Assembly: GCF_014076415.1 (NCBI RefSeq)
Contig: NZ_CP043568.1
Coordinates: 2,046,001-2,110,000, forward strand
Direction of reading: 5' to 3'
Source of the DNA: Comamonas testosteroni
Lineage (GTDB): Bacteria; Pseudomonadota; Gammaproteobacteria; Burkholderiales; Burkholderiaceae_C
DNA: 64,000 nt
Positions within the stretch are counted from its first letter, which is position 1. Each line of letters opens with the position of its first letter. Both the position numbers and the translations under genes were made by a program. The notes below the pieces were generated by a model that searched no databases, had not been told where the DNA came from, and saw nothing but the letters and a program-made list of their open reading frames with translations. Shown here one piece after another: positions 1-8,314 of the stretch.

Positions 1-432
1 CGTGAACACTTGCGCCAGCTCGGCGAGGCTCAATTTCCCAGACACCGTCTGGGATTTCTCATCAGGCAGCTCGTTGTCCAATTTCCCAGACAGTGTCTGG
101 GAAATCTCGGAGACTGGGTATGCGAGGAAGAACCGCCGCATGTTCTCCAGGTTGTTCACGCCAAAGCCCCGCCCAAACTGAGCGGTCAGGTCGGCGGACA
201 GCCGGGCCATCAACTGTTCGCCATACCCCGCACGCCGCTTGCCCTGTTGCTCGGCCTCCACGATGCGGCGGCCGATCTCCCAGTAGCTGGCCGTCATCAG
301 CGCATTGACGCTGCGCGCCGCCGCCTGGCGGGCAGCGTCGAGCATTTCCACGATACCGCCGTGGATGCCGGCGTAGCCGGCAGGCAAAGCGGCGGGTGCG
401 GCTCCCGCCGCCGCAGGCGTCTTCTTGGTCAT
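1..432 (-). CDS. DUF1016 N-terminal / YhcG-type PDDEXK nuclease (partial)
   Basis: The gene reads leftward and runs off the window, so only the first 144 residues are visible. The segments ASYWEIGRRIVEAEQQGKRR, AGYGEQLMARLSADL and FGRGFGVNNLENMRRFF match the DUF1016 N-terminal domain, which in YhcG-type proteins precedes a C-terminal PDDEXK nuclease domain that would lie outside the window. Its ATG overlaps the integrase TGA as ATGA, so the two genes are probably translationally coupled. The motif SQTxSGK occurs twice, each copy encoded by a DNA palindrome at 36-54 and 82-104. These proteins are commonly carried on integrated islands; a role in restriction or defence is inference. Confidence 0.8.
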   Translation of the reverse strand, partial: MTKKTPAAAGAAPAALPAGYAGIHGGIVEMLDAARQAAARSVNALMTASYWEIGRRIVEAEQQGKRRAGYGEQLMARLSADLTAQFGRGFGVNNLENMRRFFLAYPVSEISQTLSGKLDNELPDEKSQTVSGKLSLAELAQVFT

Positions 433-1628
433 GCTGCCACCTCTGCGGGACGTTGCGCCTCGGTGATCGTCTTGCGCCGGTTCGCCACCAGTTCAGCCGC
501 CTTGCGCACCGGATCGTCCTCGGTGTGGACGTAGCGCATGAACATCGCCACGGTCTTGTGCGCCGTCAGCGCCATGCCGACCTTGACCGGGATGCCCGAG
601 TTAGCAATGTCGGTCGCAGAACGGTGGCGGATACCGTGCGTGCCGACGTGCGTGGCGCCCGCCGCCTTGAGGGCGCGGCTCCAGCCGTTGTAATACTCGC
701 CCGTGGTCAGATGCTTGCCCGGATGGCTTGGAGACGGCAGCACGTAGGGAATGCCTTCCTGCCGTGGCGCCGTCGAGAGCAGCCGATAGGCTTCCTCGCT
801 CATGGGCTTGGACATGCCACCCGTCTTGCTGTCCGGCCAGACCACGCGGCGGTTGTCCATGTCCACCCAATCCCATTGGAGCGTCACGATTTCGGAGCGG
901 CGGCCAGCGAACTCGAATTGCAGACGGATCGCCAGCGGGATGACGTAGTTCTCCAGACCCTCGGCTTCGATGTGCTCCAGTCGCCGAAACAGCTTGCCCA
1001 TGTCCTCGTCGCTGATGAGGTGGGTAGCCTTGCCGTTGGGGTACATCGGGACGTGGCGGCAGGGGTTGGTGCCATCAGGCCGGTGGCCCCACACCTCGGC
1101 CAGGTTGAACATCTTGCGCATCACGCTGAAAGCACGGTTGGCCTCGGCGGGCTTGTGGGCCATCTTCTTCATCGCCGTGGCCACGTCCGGCCGCTTCACG
1201 TCCTGAACCTTCAAACGGCCCAGCATCGGAACGATGCAGCGGTCGATGACGGCCTGATACCCGCGCTGGGTGCTGGGCTTGTTGCGCTGTTTGGAGTAGT
1301 CCTCCATGAACTTGGTGCACAGCTCCTTGACCGTGGGGGCTGAACGGGCGGCGGCCTTGGCCGCGCTGGGGTCGCCGCCTCGGCGAACCTCGGCCAGCCA
1401 TTCCTGGGCCAGCGAGCGGGCCTGTTCGACCGTCAGTTCCCCATACAGGCCCAGGGCTGGCTTGCGCCGCTCGCCAGCGTTCGTGCGGTACTGGAGCATG
1501 AACACCTTGCGGCCCGCTGGTGTAACCTTGCACAGGAAGCCGGGCACCAGCGTGTCCCGGAGTTCGACGGCCTGCGCTTGGGGTTGTGCCGCATCGACTG
1601 CGGACTTGGTGAGCTTGATTTTCGCCAT
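429..1628 (-). CDS. Tyrosine recombinase, P4-type island integrase
   Basis: This 399-residue protein has an N-terminal DUF4102-like arm (LTKSAVDAAQ; LRDTLVPGFLCKV), a central SAM-like core-binding part, and a C-terminal catalytic domain. The catalytic residues are visible: Arg in FAGRRSEIVTLQW, Lys in PDSKTGG, HxxR-type GTHGIRHRSA, a second His in LTAHKTVAMF, and Tyr in MRYVHTEDD. GAGGAG lies about 7 nt before the ATG. Its promoter side faces the efp end and its 3' end overlaps the nuclease gene, so the island extends left beyond the window. The attachment site should lie in 1629-1806, where I see no tRNA gene. Confidence 0.9.
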   Translation of the reverse strand: MAKIKLTKSAVDAAQPQAQAVELRDTLVPGFLCKVTPAGRKVFMLQYRTNAGERRKPALGLYGELTVEQARSLAQEWLAEVRRGGDPSAAKAAARSAPTVKELCTKFMEDYSKQRNKPSTQRGYQAVIDRCIVPMLGRLKVQDVKRPDVATAMKKMAHKPAEANRAFSVMRKMFNLAEVWGHRPDGTNPCRHVPMYPNGKATHLISDEDMGKLFRRLEHIEAEGLENYVIPLAIRLQFEFAGRRSEIVTLQWDWVDMDNRRVVWPDSKTGGMSKPMSEEAYRLLSTAPRQEGIPYVLPSPSHPGKHLTTGEYYNGWSRALKAAGATHVGTHGIRHRSATDIANSGIPVKVGMALTAHKTVAMFMRYVHTEDDPVRKAAELVANRRKTITEAQRPAEVAA

Positions 1629-1806
1629 GATGACTCCTCGGAAAGACCCGATTCCCAGGAGCCTTGTAGGGGCCAGCAGAGGGGAAGCCAGGTCAGGTTT
1701 CGGAAAGCACCGGCATATGTTGAACTCGCCTAAGTTATTGATAAACCTGCTGTATCGGGCTTCGGCGTAGTCCAGCGAAGTTCGGTGCTGGAGTCATGGT
1801 GAAATG

Positions 1807-1835
1807 AAAAAAGGCTTCCTGAAGGAAGCCTTTTT
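1807..1835 (-). terminator. Rho-independent terminator of efp
   Basis: A 12-bp perfect stem (AAAAAGGCTTCC with GGAAGCCTTTTT) closes on a TGAA loop and has A/T tracts on both sides. It follows the efp stop codon on the minus strand and could also act in the other direction. Confidence 0.85.
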
Positions 1836-1867
1836 GCAGGGGAGCAGCTGCGGCAGCTGCCGCCACA

Positions 1868-2422
1868 TTACACGCGCTTGCGGTATTCGCCGGTACGGGT
1901 GTCGATTTCGATCTTGTCTTCTTGAGACACGAACAGGGGCACGGCCACTTCGAAGCCGGTGGCGATCTTGGCGGGCTTCAGAACCTTGCCGGAGGTATCG
2001 CCCTTGACGGCGGGCTCGGTCCAGGTGATTTCGCGCACGATGGTGGTGGGCAGTTCGACCGAGATGGCCTTGCCGTCGTAGAACACCACTTCGGCAGTCA
2101 TGCCGTCTTCCAGGTAGTTCAGTGCGTCAGCCATGTTTTCGGCTTCGACTTCGTACTGGTTGAACTCTTCGTCCATCCACACGTACATGGGGTCGGCGAA
2201 GTAGGAGTAGGTGCAATCCTTCTTGTCCAGGATCACGTTGTCGATCTTGTCGTCGGCCTTGAACACGTTTTCCGTGCCGAAGTTGCCGATCAGGCTCTTG
2301 AGCTTCATGCGCACGGTAGCAGCGCCACGGCCGCCACGAGCGTATTCGGTCTTCAGAACGATCATGGGGTCCTTGCCGAACATGATCACATTGCCTGCGC
2401 GGATTTCTTGAGCGATTTTCAT
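1868..2422 (-). CDS. efp: Translation elongation factor P
   Basis: EF-P binds the ribosome between the P and E sites and relieves stalling at polyproline. The 184-residue protein has the three expected beta-barrel regions: the KOW-like N-terminal domain, the OB domain around [18 protein letters not shown], and the C-terminal domain ending [10 protein letters not shown]. The tip of domain I reads [12 protein letters not shown] with Arg at position 32, the type that EarP rhamnosylates rather than the lysine type modified by EpmA/EpmB. earP lies directly upstream, which fits. Length and start are standard for the family. Confidence 0.98.
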   Translation of the reverse strand: MKIAQEIRAGNVIMFGKDPMIVLKTEYARGGRGAATVRMKLKSLIGNFGTENVFKADDKIDNVILDKKDCTYSYFADPMYVWMDEEFNQYEVEAENMADALNYLEDGMTAEVVFYDGKAISVELPTTIVREITWTEPAVKGDTSGKVLKPAKIATGFEVAVPLFVSQEDKIEIDTRTGEYRKRV

Positions 2423-2616
2423 GGCTTGCTTGCGTTTGAAAGGTTGGAGCCGCTCTACACGGCAGGCAAGCTGTTCGCAATGGTCGCTGGAGAAAGCAAC
2501 GCATCAAAGGTGCGGCGGCGGGGCCTGCCGCATGTACCGCGGCGGGGCGCGACCCCGAAAGCAAGATCGCTCGGCATACCGGCTGCGACTGCCCTCAGAG
2601 AGGCAAAACGTGGATT

Positions 2617-3738
2617 TTAGCTTTTTTCGGCGACAAAAGCTTGAAGCTGTGCAATCAGTTCGGTTTGCTCCATCAATCTGGCGCGTGCAGCCCTGATGCA
2701 GCAGGCCCATTCGTCCAGCATTTGCCGGTTGAGCAAAGGCAATGCTTGCGGTGCGGTCATGCCATTCCAGGTGTGGTGGAAGCGCCTGAGGCTGTCCGGA
2801 GCCTGGAGCCAGTCCAGAAAAGCGTTCAGCTTGTCGTGGTGGGCGTTGTCATGCTGAGGGTAGATCTGCCAGACCATGGGCTGGCCGGCCCAGAGTGCAC
2901 GGACCAGAGAGTCCTCGCCGCGCACCAGATTCAGGTCGCAGGCCCAGAGCATTTCGTCGAACCGGGCTTGAGGGCGGGCTGGCAGATAGACCGGCTGCAT
3001 CTGCTGCGCTTCGGGTAGCGCCTGCACGGCAGTCGTGGCCCGTCCCGGGGTCACCAGCAGCCTGGCGTTGAGCGTCTGCTTGTCCGAGAGCTGCGCGAGC
3101 AACTGGGGCAGGGCGGCTGGCTCGTAGCAAAACAGCGAGACGGCACATTCGCCATGTTGAATGCCCTCTGTGTGGCGCCACGAGTCGCGCTGCGCCATGA
3201 AGGCCTGCTGGCGTTGTGCCAGATTCTGCTCGCGTACCAGCGAGCCGGTTGCCGCCGTAAAGCCAGGGTAGAAGAACCAGCGTGTCAGCCCTGAGGCGGG
3301 GCCGCTCATGATGGGTGAGGGCAGGCGATGGCAGCGCTCCACATAGTCTTCGGCCGAGAGATATTCGAGGTTGATCCAGACCGCAGGCTTGCTCTTCGAC
3401 GCCTTGTCAGCAATGGCGTTCACAAATGCTGCAGGAATCTCGCAGCCGAATGCCTCGATGACCACATCGCCGATCGATGCAGGAGCGTCTGCGGCTTGCG
3501 CGGGCCAGGCATGCACGCTCAAGCCTGGCGGCCAGGGCCGGGGCGCCATCCATTGCAGTGAACTGGCATCGTCCATCCACAGGCGTACCTGCTGGCCGCG
3601 TGTAGCCAGTTCCGCAGCCGTGCGCCAGCACACGCCCACGTCGCCATAGTTGTCTATGACCTGGCAGAAGATGTCCCAGCTCAGTGATGGATGCTGTGGC
3701 GTGCTGGCGGATACGGCCAATGGTGCGAAATCGGGCAT
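2617..3738 (-). CDS. earP: EF-P arginine rhamnosyltransferase EarP
   Basis: EarP transfers rhamnose from dTDP-L-rhamnose to Arg32 of EF-P. The 373-residue protein starts MPDFAPLAV and carries the family N-terminal signature DIFCQVIDNYGDVGVCWR, containing the catalytic Asp region, and the C-terminal nucleotide-sugar motif RGEDSLVRALWAGQPMVWQ followed by YPQHDNAHHDKLNAF. An upstream in-frame extension was rejected because it lies inside the LysR gene and is low-complexity. The ATG is only 4 nt after the LysR stop, so the two may be co-transcribed. efp follows 194 bp downstream. Confidence 0.96.
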   Translation of the reverse strand: MPDFAPLAVSASTPQHPSLSWDIFCQVIDNYGDVGVCWRTAAELATRGQQVRLWMDDASSLQWMAPRPWPPGLSVHAWPAQAADAPASIGDVVIEAFGCEIPAAFVNAIADKASKSKPAVWINLEYLSAEDYVERCHRLPSPIMSGPASGLTRWFFYPGFTAATGSLVREQNLAQRQQAFMAQRDSWRHTEGIQHGECAVSLFCYEPAALPQLLAQLSDKQTLNARLLVTPGRATTAVQALPEAQQMQPVYLPARPQARFDEMLWACDLNLVRGEDSLVRALWAGQPMVWQIYPQHDNAHHDKLNAFLDWLQAPDSLRRFHHTWNGMTAPQALPLLNRQMLDEWACCIRAARARLMEQTELIAQLQAFVAEKS

Positions 3739-3742
3739 GGGT

Positions 3743-4657
3743 TCAGTCTTGATCGGTTGAGGCGCTCTGGCACAGGTGCTCGACCAGCAGTTGTGCGACG
3801 GGCGAGAGTGCATCCTGGGAACGTACGCAGAGCATGAGCTGGCGCTCGGCCCAGACTTCGTCCAGGCGGATGCAGCGCAAGGGCAGGGCGCCCATGTAGA
3901 TATGGGCGCTGCCTTCGGGAAGAATGCCAATGCCCAGGCCGGCGGCCACCATCAGGCACAGCGCGTCATAGCCTGTCACCTTCATGCGCAGGCGCGGCTG
4001 CAGGCCCTGGTCGGCGGCAGAGCGGGTGATCAGATGGTTGAGCGCACTGTCGGCATGCATGCCGATCAGATCATGCTCGAGGACCTGCTCCAGGCGCAGC
4101 CTGTGCTCGCCGGCCAGCGGATGGGATTGGGGCATGACCACGGCCAGCCGGTCCCGGCGATAGGGGCGCAGGCTGATCTTGCTGCCGTAGCTGCCGTTGT
4201 TGAGCAGGCCGATATCGGCCTCGTTGTCGGCCACGGCGCGCGCGATATCGGTGCTCACGCGCTCCTGCAGCCGCACGTCCACCAATGGGTGCCGGCTCAG
4301 AAAGCTCTGCAGCTGGGCCGGCAGAAACTGGGTGATGCTGGAAATATTGGCCATCACGCGCACGTGGCCGCGCAGGCCTTGCTCGCCGCCCTGGGCGTAG
4401 TCCTTCATCTGCGTGGCGATGCCGTCCAGCTCGTTGAGCACGCCGCGCGCCATGTTCAGCAGTGCGTAGGCGGCGGCCGTGGGCTGGCTGCCCCGGTTGC
4501 TGCGTGTGAACAGCTCAAGCTGCAACTGGTCCTCCAGCTCGGCCAGGCGGCGGCTGGCGGCCGAGGGGGCAATGTGCTCACGTGCAGCGGCACGTGCGAT
4601 GGCGCTTTCTTCCATCACGGCCACAAACAGGCGCAGGGTGATCGGGTCCAGTTTCAT
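3743..4657 (-). CDS. LysR-family transcriptional regulator
   Basis: The 304-residue protein has an N-terminal winged helix-turn-helix (MKLDPITLRLFVAVMEESAI, then IAPSAASRRLAELEDQL) and a C-terminal periplasmic-binding-like effector domain. The start at 4657 was chosen over one 15 codons upstream because LysR proteins begin at this point. It is divergent from the CoA-transferase operon with a 164-bp gap, the classic arrangement for a LysR regulator controlling a neighbouring catabolic operon. The inducer is unknown, probably the acid taken up or its CoA ester. The close spacing to earP is a chromosomal accident or a shared transcript. Confidence 0.93.
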   Translation of the reverse strand: MKLDPITLRLFVAVMEESAIARAAAREHIAPSAASRRLAELEDQLQLELFTRSNRGSQPTAAAYALLNMARGVLNELDGIATQMKDYAQGGEQGLRGHVRVMANISSITQFLPAQLQSFLSRHPLVDVRLQERVSTDIARAVADNEADIGLLNNGSYGSKISLRPYRRDRLAVVMPQSHPLAGEHRLRLEQVLEHDLIGMHADSALNHLITRSAADQGLQPRLRMKVTGYDALCLMVAAGLGIGILPEGSAHIYMGALPLRCIRLDEVWAERQLMLCVRSQDALSPVAQLLVEHLCQSASTDQD

Positions 4658-4821
4658 GAGGACTGCATTATCCCGCCTGGCTATGCCCAAATGCGATGGC
4701 AACTTCGCATTTCAGCGTTTTGCAGGACGGCTCTTCAAGGGCAAGATGATTGAAAAGCCGCTTTGCATGGCGTTGGTCAACGCAAAGCGGCACAGCAAGA
4801 CAGCCATCAAGAGACAAACGG

Positions 4822-6054
4822 ATGACGACGATGAATATCCAAGACCCCGCCACGCAGATCGCCACGCCGCGCGCGCTGGAAGGGGTGAAAGTGGTGGAAA
4901 TGGGCCAGCTGATTGCCGGTCCCTTCTGTGGCAAGACCCTGGGCGAGTTTGGTGCCGATGTCATCAAGATCGAGGCGCCCGGTGCCGGCGACCCGCTGCG
5001 CAACTGGCGCCTGATCAAGGAAGGCACCTCCGTTTGGTGGCAGGTGCAGTCGCGCAACAAGCGCTCGGTGGCACTGGATCTGCGCCAGCAGGAGGCGCAG
5101 GCCGTGGCGCGCCAGCTGATCGCCGAAGCCGACGTGCTGGTCGAGAACTTCCGCCCCGGCACGCTGGAGGGCTGGGGTATGTCGCCCGAGGAGTTGCATG
5201 CCATCAACCCCGGGCTGGTGATCCTGCGCATCTCGGGCTACGGTCAGACAGGCCCCTATCGCGATCTGCCGGGCTTTGGTGTGATCGGCGAAGCCATGGG
5301 CGGGCTGCGCCATCTGACGGCCGAGCCGGGCCGGGTGCCGGTGCGCGTGGGCGTGTCGATAGGCGATACGCTGGCAGCCCTGCATGGCGTGATCGGCGTG
5401 ATGATGGCTCTGTATCACCGCAAGGTGAACGGCGGTCCCGGCCAGGTGATCGACGTGGCCCTGCATGAGGCCGTGTTCAACATCATGGAAAGTCTGATCC
5501 CCGAGTACAGCGCCTTTGGTGCCGTGCGCGAGGCCGCAGGCAGTGCGCTGCCGGGCATTGCGCCCTCGAATGCCTATCCCTGCCAGGATGGCTGGGTGCT
5601 GGTGGCGGGCAATGGCGACTCCATCTTCAAGCGGCTCATGACGGCCATCGGCCGCCAGGATCTGGCGGATGCGCCCGATCTGGGCGACAACGCCGGCCGC
5701 GTCCAGCGCGTGGCCGAGATCGATGCCGCGATTGGCACATGGACGCAGGCACGCAGCGTGCAGACGGTGATGGACGAGCTGGGCGCGGCACGCGTGCCGG
5801 CCGGCAAGGTCTACACGGCCAAGGATATTGCCGAGGATCCGCATTACCGGGCGCGCGAGATGATTCTGACCCAGCGCACCCGCGATGGTTTCGAGCTTCA
5901 GGTGCCCGGCGTGGTGCCCAAGCTCTCGCTGACGCCGGGCACGGTGCGCAGCAGCGCCCCCCATGTGGGCGACGACACCGATGCCGTGCTGGCCGAGATC
6001 GGTCTGAGCGCCGAGCAGATCGCGCAGCTGCGCGCCAAGGGGATTGTCCAATGA
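4822..6054 (+). CDS. CaiB/BaiF family (class III) CoA-transferase
   Basis: This 410-residue enzyme moves CoA between carboxylic acids. It shows the family's N-terminal fold (LEGVKVVEMGQLIAGPFCGK, LGEFGADVIKIEAPGAGDP), the VENFRPGTLEGWGM segment, LRISGYGQTGPYRDLPGF, and the active-site Asp in VGVSIGDTLAALHGVIG. The start MTTMNIQ is preceded by a GAGA-type ribosome site; the longer upstream frame lacks one. Its stop overlaps the HMG-CoA-lyase start (ATGATG), so the two are coupled. Together with the lyase and receptor, it probably activates an imported dicarboxylic or hydroxy acid to its CoA ester. Confidence 0.93.
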   Translation: MTTMNIQDPATQIATPRALEGVKVVEMGQLIAGPFCGKTLGEFGADVIKIEAPGAGDPLRNWRLIKEGTSVWWQVQSRNKRSVALDLRQQEAQAVARQLIAEADVLVENFRPGTLEGWGMSPEELHAINPGLVILRISGYGQTGPYRDLPGFGVIGEAMGGLRHLTAEPGRVPVRVGVSIGDTLAALHGVIGVMMALYHRKVNGGPGQVIDVALHEAVFNIMESLIPEYSAFGAVREAAGSALPGIAPSNAYPCQDGWVLVAGNGDSIFKRLMTAIGRQDLADAPDLGDNAGRVQRVAEIDAAIGTWTQARSVQTVMDELGAARVPAGKVYTAKDIAEDPHYRAREMILTQRTRDGFELQVPGVVPKLSLTPGTVRSSAPHVGDDTDAVLAEIGLSAEQIAQLRAKGIVQ

Positions 6055-7043
6055 TGGCCGCCGACCTGAATACGACGGTGTGGACCGGTGCGGGTCGCCG
6101 CATCCACATGAACGAAGTCGGCACGCGCGACGGTCTGCAGATGGAGCAGGCCTTTGTGTCCACCGAGGACAAGATTGTGCTGGTCAACGCACTGTCCGAG
6201 GCCGGCCTGTCCAAGATCGAAGTCACGGCCTTTGTCTCGCCCAAGGCCATTCCGGCCCTGCGCGACGGCGAGATCGTGATGCGCGAGATCGTGCGTCGGC
6301 CGGGCACGGTCTATACGGCGCTGGTGCCCAATGTGCGCGGCGCGGAGCGTGCCATCGATGCGCAGACCGACGAGCTCAATCTGGTGATGTCGGTCAGCGA
6401 GACGCACAACCTCTGCAATCTGCGCATGCAGCGCAGCCAGTCCTTCGAGGCACTCAGGCAGGTGGTTGCCACGGCGCAGCAGGCGGCAACGCCCGTCAAC
6501 GTATCGCTTTCCTGCTGCTTCGGCTGCCCCATGGAAGGCGATGTGGCCGAGGCCGAAGTGCTGGCCTGGGTGCAGCGCTTTGCCGATCTGGGTGTGCAGG
6601 GCATCACGCTGTGCGACACCACGGGCATGGCCTATCCCAACCAGGTGCACTCCATGGTCCTGGCCTTCAAGGCGCGCTGGCCGCAACTGGGCCTGACCCT
6701 GCACTTCCACAACACGCGCGGCATGGCGCTGGCCAATGTGCTGGCCTCCATAGCTGCGGGTGCGGATCGCTTTGACGCCTCGATTGGCGGTCTGGGCGGC
6801 TGTCCCTATGCGCCGGGTGCCTCGGGCAATGCCTGCACCGAAGAGATCGTGCATGCGCTGCAGCTCATGGGCTATGACACGGGCACGGACCTGGCCCGCA
6901 TCGTCGCGGCCGCCCGCAGCCTGCCGGCACTGATCGGCCACGAGACGCCGAGCCAGATCGTCAAGGCCGGTGCGCGCTGGGACCTGCACCAGCCGCCAGC
7001 GGATTTTGCCGAGATCAAGGAACGCGCCCAGGCCAGGGCCTGA
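6051..7043 (+). CDS. HMG-CoA lyase-like protein (HMGL TIM-barrel)
   Basis: The 330-residue TIM-barrel enzyme has MNEVGTRDGLQ (catalytic Arg-Asp pair), NVSLSCCFGCPMEGDV, the HFHNTRGMALAN metal-ligand motif, and the lyase signature GGLGGCPYAPGASGN with the catalytic Cys. Family members cleave 3-hydroxy-3-methylglutaryl-CoA, or related 3-hydroxyacyl-CoAs, to acetyl-CoA and a keto acid. The start overlaps the CoA-transferase stop; 6051 and 6054 are both possible ATGs. The exact substrate cannot be told from sequence alone. Confidence 0.92.
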   Translation: MMAADLNTTVWTGAGRRIHMNEVGTRDGLQMEQAFVSTEDKIVLVNALSEAGLSKIEVTAFVSPKAIPALRDGEIVMREIVRRPGTVYTALVPNVRGAERAIDAQTDELNLVMSVSETHNLCNLRMQRSQSFEALRQVVATAQQAATPVNVSLSCCFGCPMEGDVAEAEVLAWVQRFADLGVQGITLCDTTGMAYPNQVHSMVLAFKARWPQLGLTLHFHNTRGMALANVLASIAAGADRFDASIGGLGGCPYAPGASGNACTEEIVHALQLMGYDTGTDLARIVAAARSLPALIGHETPSQIVKAGARWDLHQPPADFAEIKERAQARA

Positions 7044-7121
7044 GGCTGATTTCGCCCCGCTGCATCGGCTCTTTCGGGGGAAGGAGCTGGTGCGGCTCCA
7101 CATTCCAACAAGGAGACAAAC

Positions 7122-8108
7122 ATGACTGTTCAACGTCAACGCCTTCATTTCCTGCTTGCGGCGGCCGCTGCCGCCACCGGCCTTGCCGGTGCCCCGGCCA
7201 TGGCCCAGGGCAGCTATCCCAGCAAAACCGTGCTGATGATCGTGCCCGCCGCTGCGGGCGGTACCACCGATCTGGCCGGCCGCATGGCCGCACAGGCGCT
7301 GGCGCCGGTGATCGGGCAATCGGTGGTGGTGGACAACAAGGGCGGCGGCAACGGCGCCATCGCCGCCAATCTGGTCAAGCGTGCCGATCCCGACGGCTAT
7401 ACGCTGCTGATGCAGTACTCGGGCTACCACGTCATCTCCCCGCACCTGACCAAGGCCAGAAGCTGGGAGCAAAGCGACTTTGCCCCTGTGGCCAATGTGC
7501 TGTCGGCACCGCAGATCATCGTCGTGCGCTCCGAGCTGCCGGTGAAGACGCTGGCCGAGCTGGTGAGCTACACCAAGGCCAACCCCGGCAAGCTCAACTA
7601 CGCCTCGTCGGGCAACGGCTCGCTGCAGCATGTGACGGGCGCCATGCTGGAGCAGCAGGCCGGCGTGAAGATGGTGCACGTGCCCTACAAGGGCTCGGGC
7701 CCGGCGCTGCAGGACTTGCTGGGCGGCCAGGTGGATCTGACCTTCGGCACCGCGCCTCCCTTCATGCCCCATGTGCAAAGCGGCAAGCTGCGCGTGCTGG
7801 CCGTGACGGGCAAGCAGCGCCTGCCCAGTCTGCCCAATGTGCCCACCACCGCGGAAGCTGGCTACCCGGGGGTGAACGCCACTTCCTGGTTTGCCGTGTT
7901 TGCGCCCAAGGCCACGCCACAGCCCGTGATCGACAAGCTGGCTGCCGATATCAAGAAGGTGGTGCAGGACCCCGCCTTCAGGAAAAAGGCCGAAGAGCAG
8001 GGCGCCACGGCAGACTATATGAACCCTCAGCAACTGGCGGCCATGGTCAAGACCGAATACGGCAACTGGGCGCAGGTGGTGAAGTCGTCCAAAATCGAAG
8101 CCGAGTAA
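7122..8108 (+). CDS. Bug-family (TctC) periplasmic solute-binding protein
   Basis: The 328-residue protein begins with a clear Sec signal peptide (a hydrophobic Ala-rich run ending APAMAQ) and then the Bug fold: YPSKTVLMIVPAAAGGTTD, VVDNKGGGNGAIAANLV, the GSGPALQDLLGGQVDLTFG hinge and LPNVPTTAEAGYPGV. Bug proteins bind carboxylates in the periplasm, with or without a TctAB permease. AAGGAGACAAAC precedes the ATG. It is third in the operon, so it should supply the acid that the upstream enzymes activate and cleave. No permease gene is present in the operon, as is usual for orphan Bug genes. Confidence 0.94.
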   Translation: MTVQRQRLHFLLAAAAAATGLAGAPAMAQGSYPSKTVLMIVPAAAGGTTDLAGRMAAQALAPVIGQSVVVDNKGGGNGAIAANLVKRADPDGYTLLMQYSGYHVISPHLTKARSWEQSDFAPVANVLSAPQIIVVRSELPVKTLAELVSYTKANPGKLNYASSGNGSLQHVTGAMLEQQAGVKMVHVPYKGSGPALQDLLGGQVDLTFGTAPPFMPHVQSGKLRVLAVTGKQRLPSLPNVPTTAEAGYPGVNATSWFAVFAPKATPQPVIDKLAADIKKVVQDPAFRKKAEEQGATADYMNPQQLAAMVKTEYGNWAQVVKSSKIEAE

Positions 8109-8148
8109 GCTGCAGGGCGCAGGGATTGCCCTGAATCCCTTGCATCTA

Positions 8149-8231
8149 AAAATGGAGCTGCTACTGCTTGATTGATAAGGATCTCAGATTGAAAACTATC
8201 TGAGATTCAATCTCATCAAGCGCTGGCTGCT
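8149..8231. repeat. Nested palindromic repeat, possible terminator
   Basis: An inner perfect stem (ATCTCAGAT 8181-8189 with ATCTGAGAT 8198-8206) is nested in an outer imperfect inverted repeat, GGAGCTGCTACTGCTTGAT against ATCAAGCGCTGGCTGCTCC. The GCGCTTGAT/GCTGCT content resembles dispersed palindromes common in Comamonadaceae genomes. It lies after the Bug gene and probably ends that transcript. Confidence 0.55.
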
Positions 8232-8314
8232 CCTTTTATCGATAGGCAGAACGCTGGCCTGGCGTTTGAGCCGCTTGCTGCAGGATTCGTCCACATGCGC
8301 AGACAATAGCGCCC

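Noticed and set aside
396..1343. Long plus-strand frame opposite the integrase
   Set aside because: It is the antisense of a clear integrase gene; composition (Arg/His/Leu-rich) is that of a shadow frame.
1629..1806. tRNA or tmRNA end as attachment site of the left island
   Set aside because: No cloverleaf or CCA-ended acceptor stem found; the site is left undefined.
5898..8033. 711-residue minus-strand frame across the lyase and Bug genes
   Set aside because: It crosses two genes and an intergenic ribosome site, typical of high-GC antisense.
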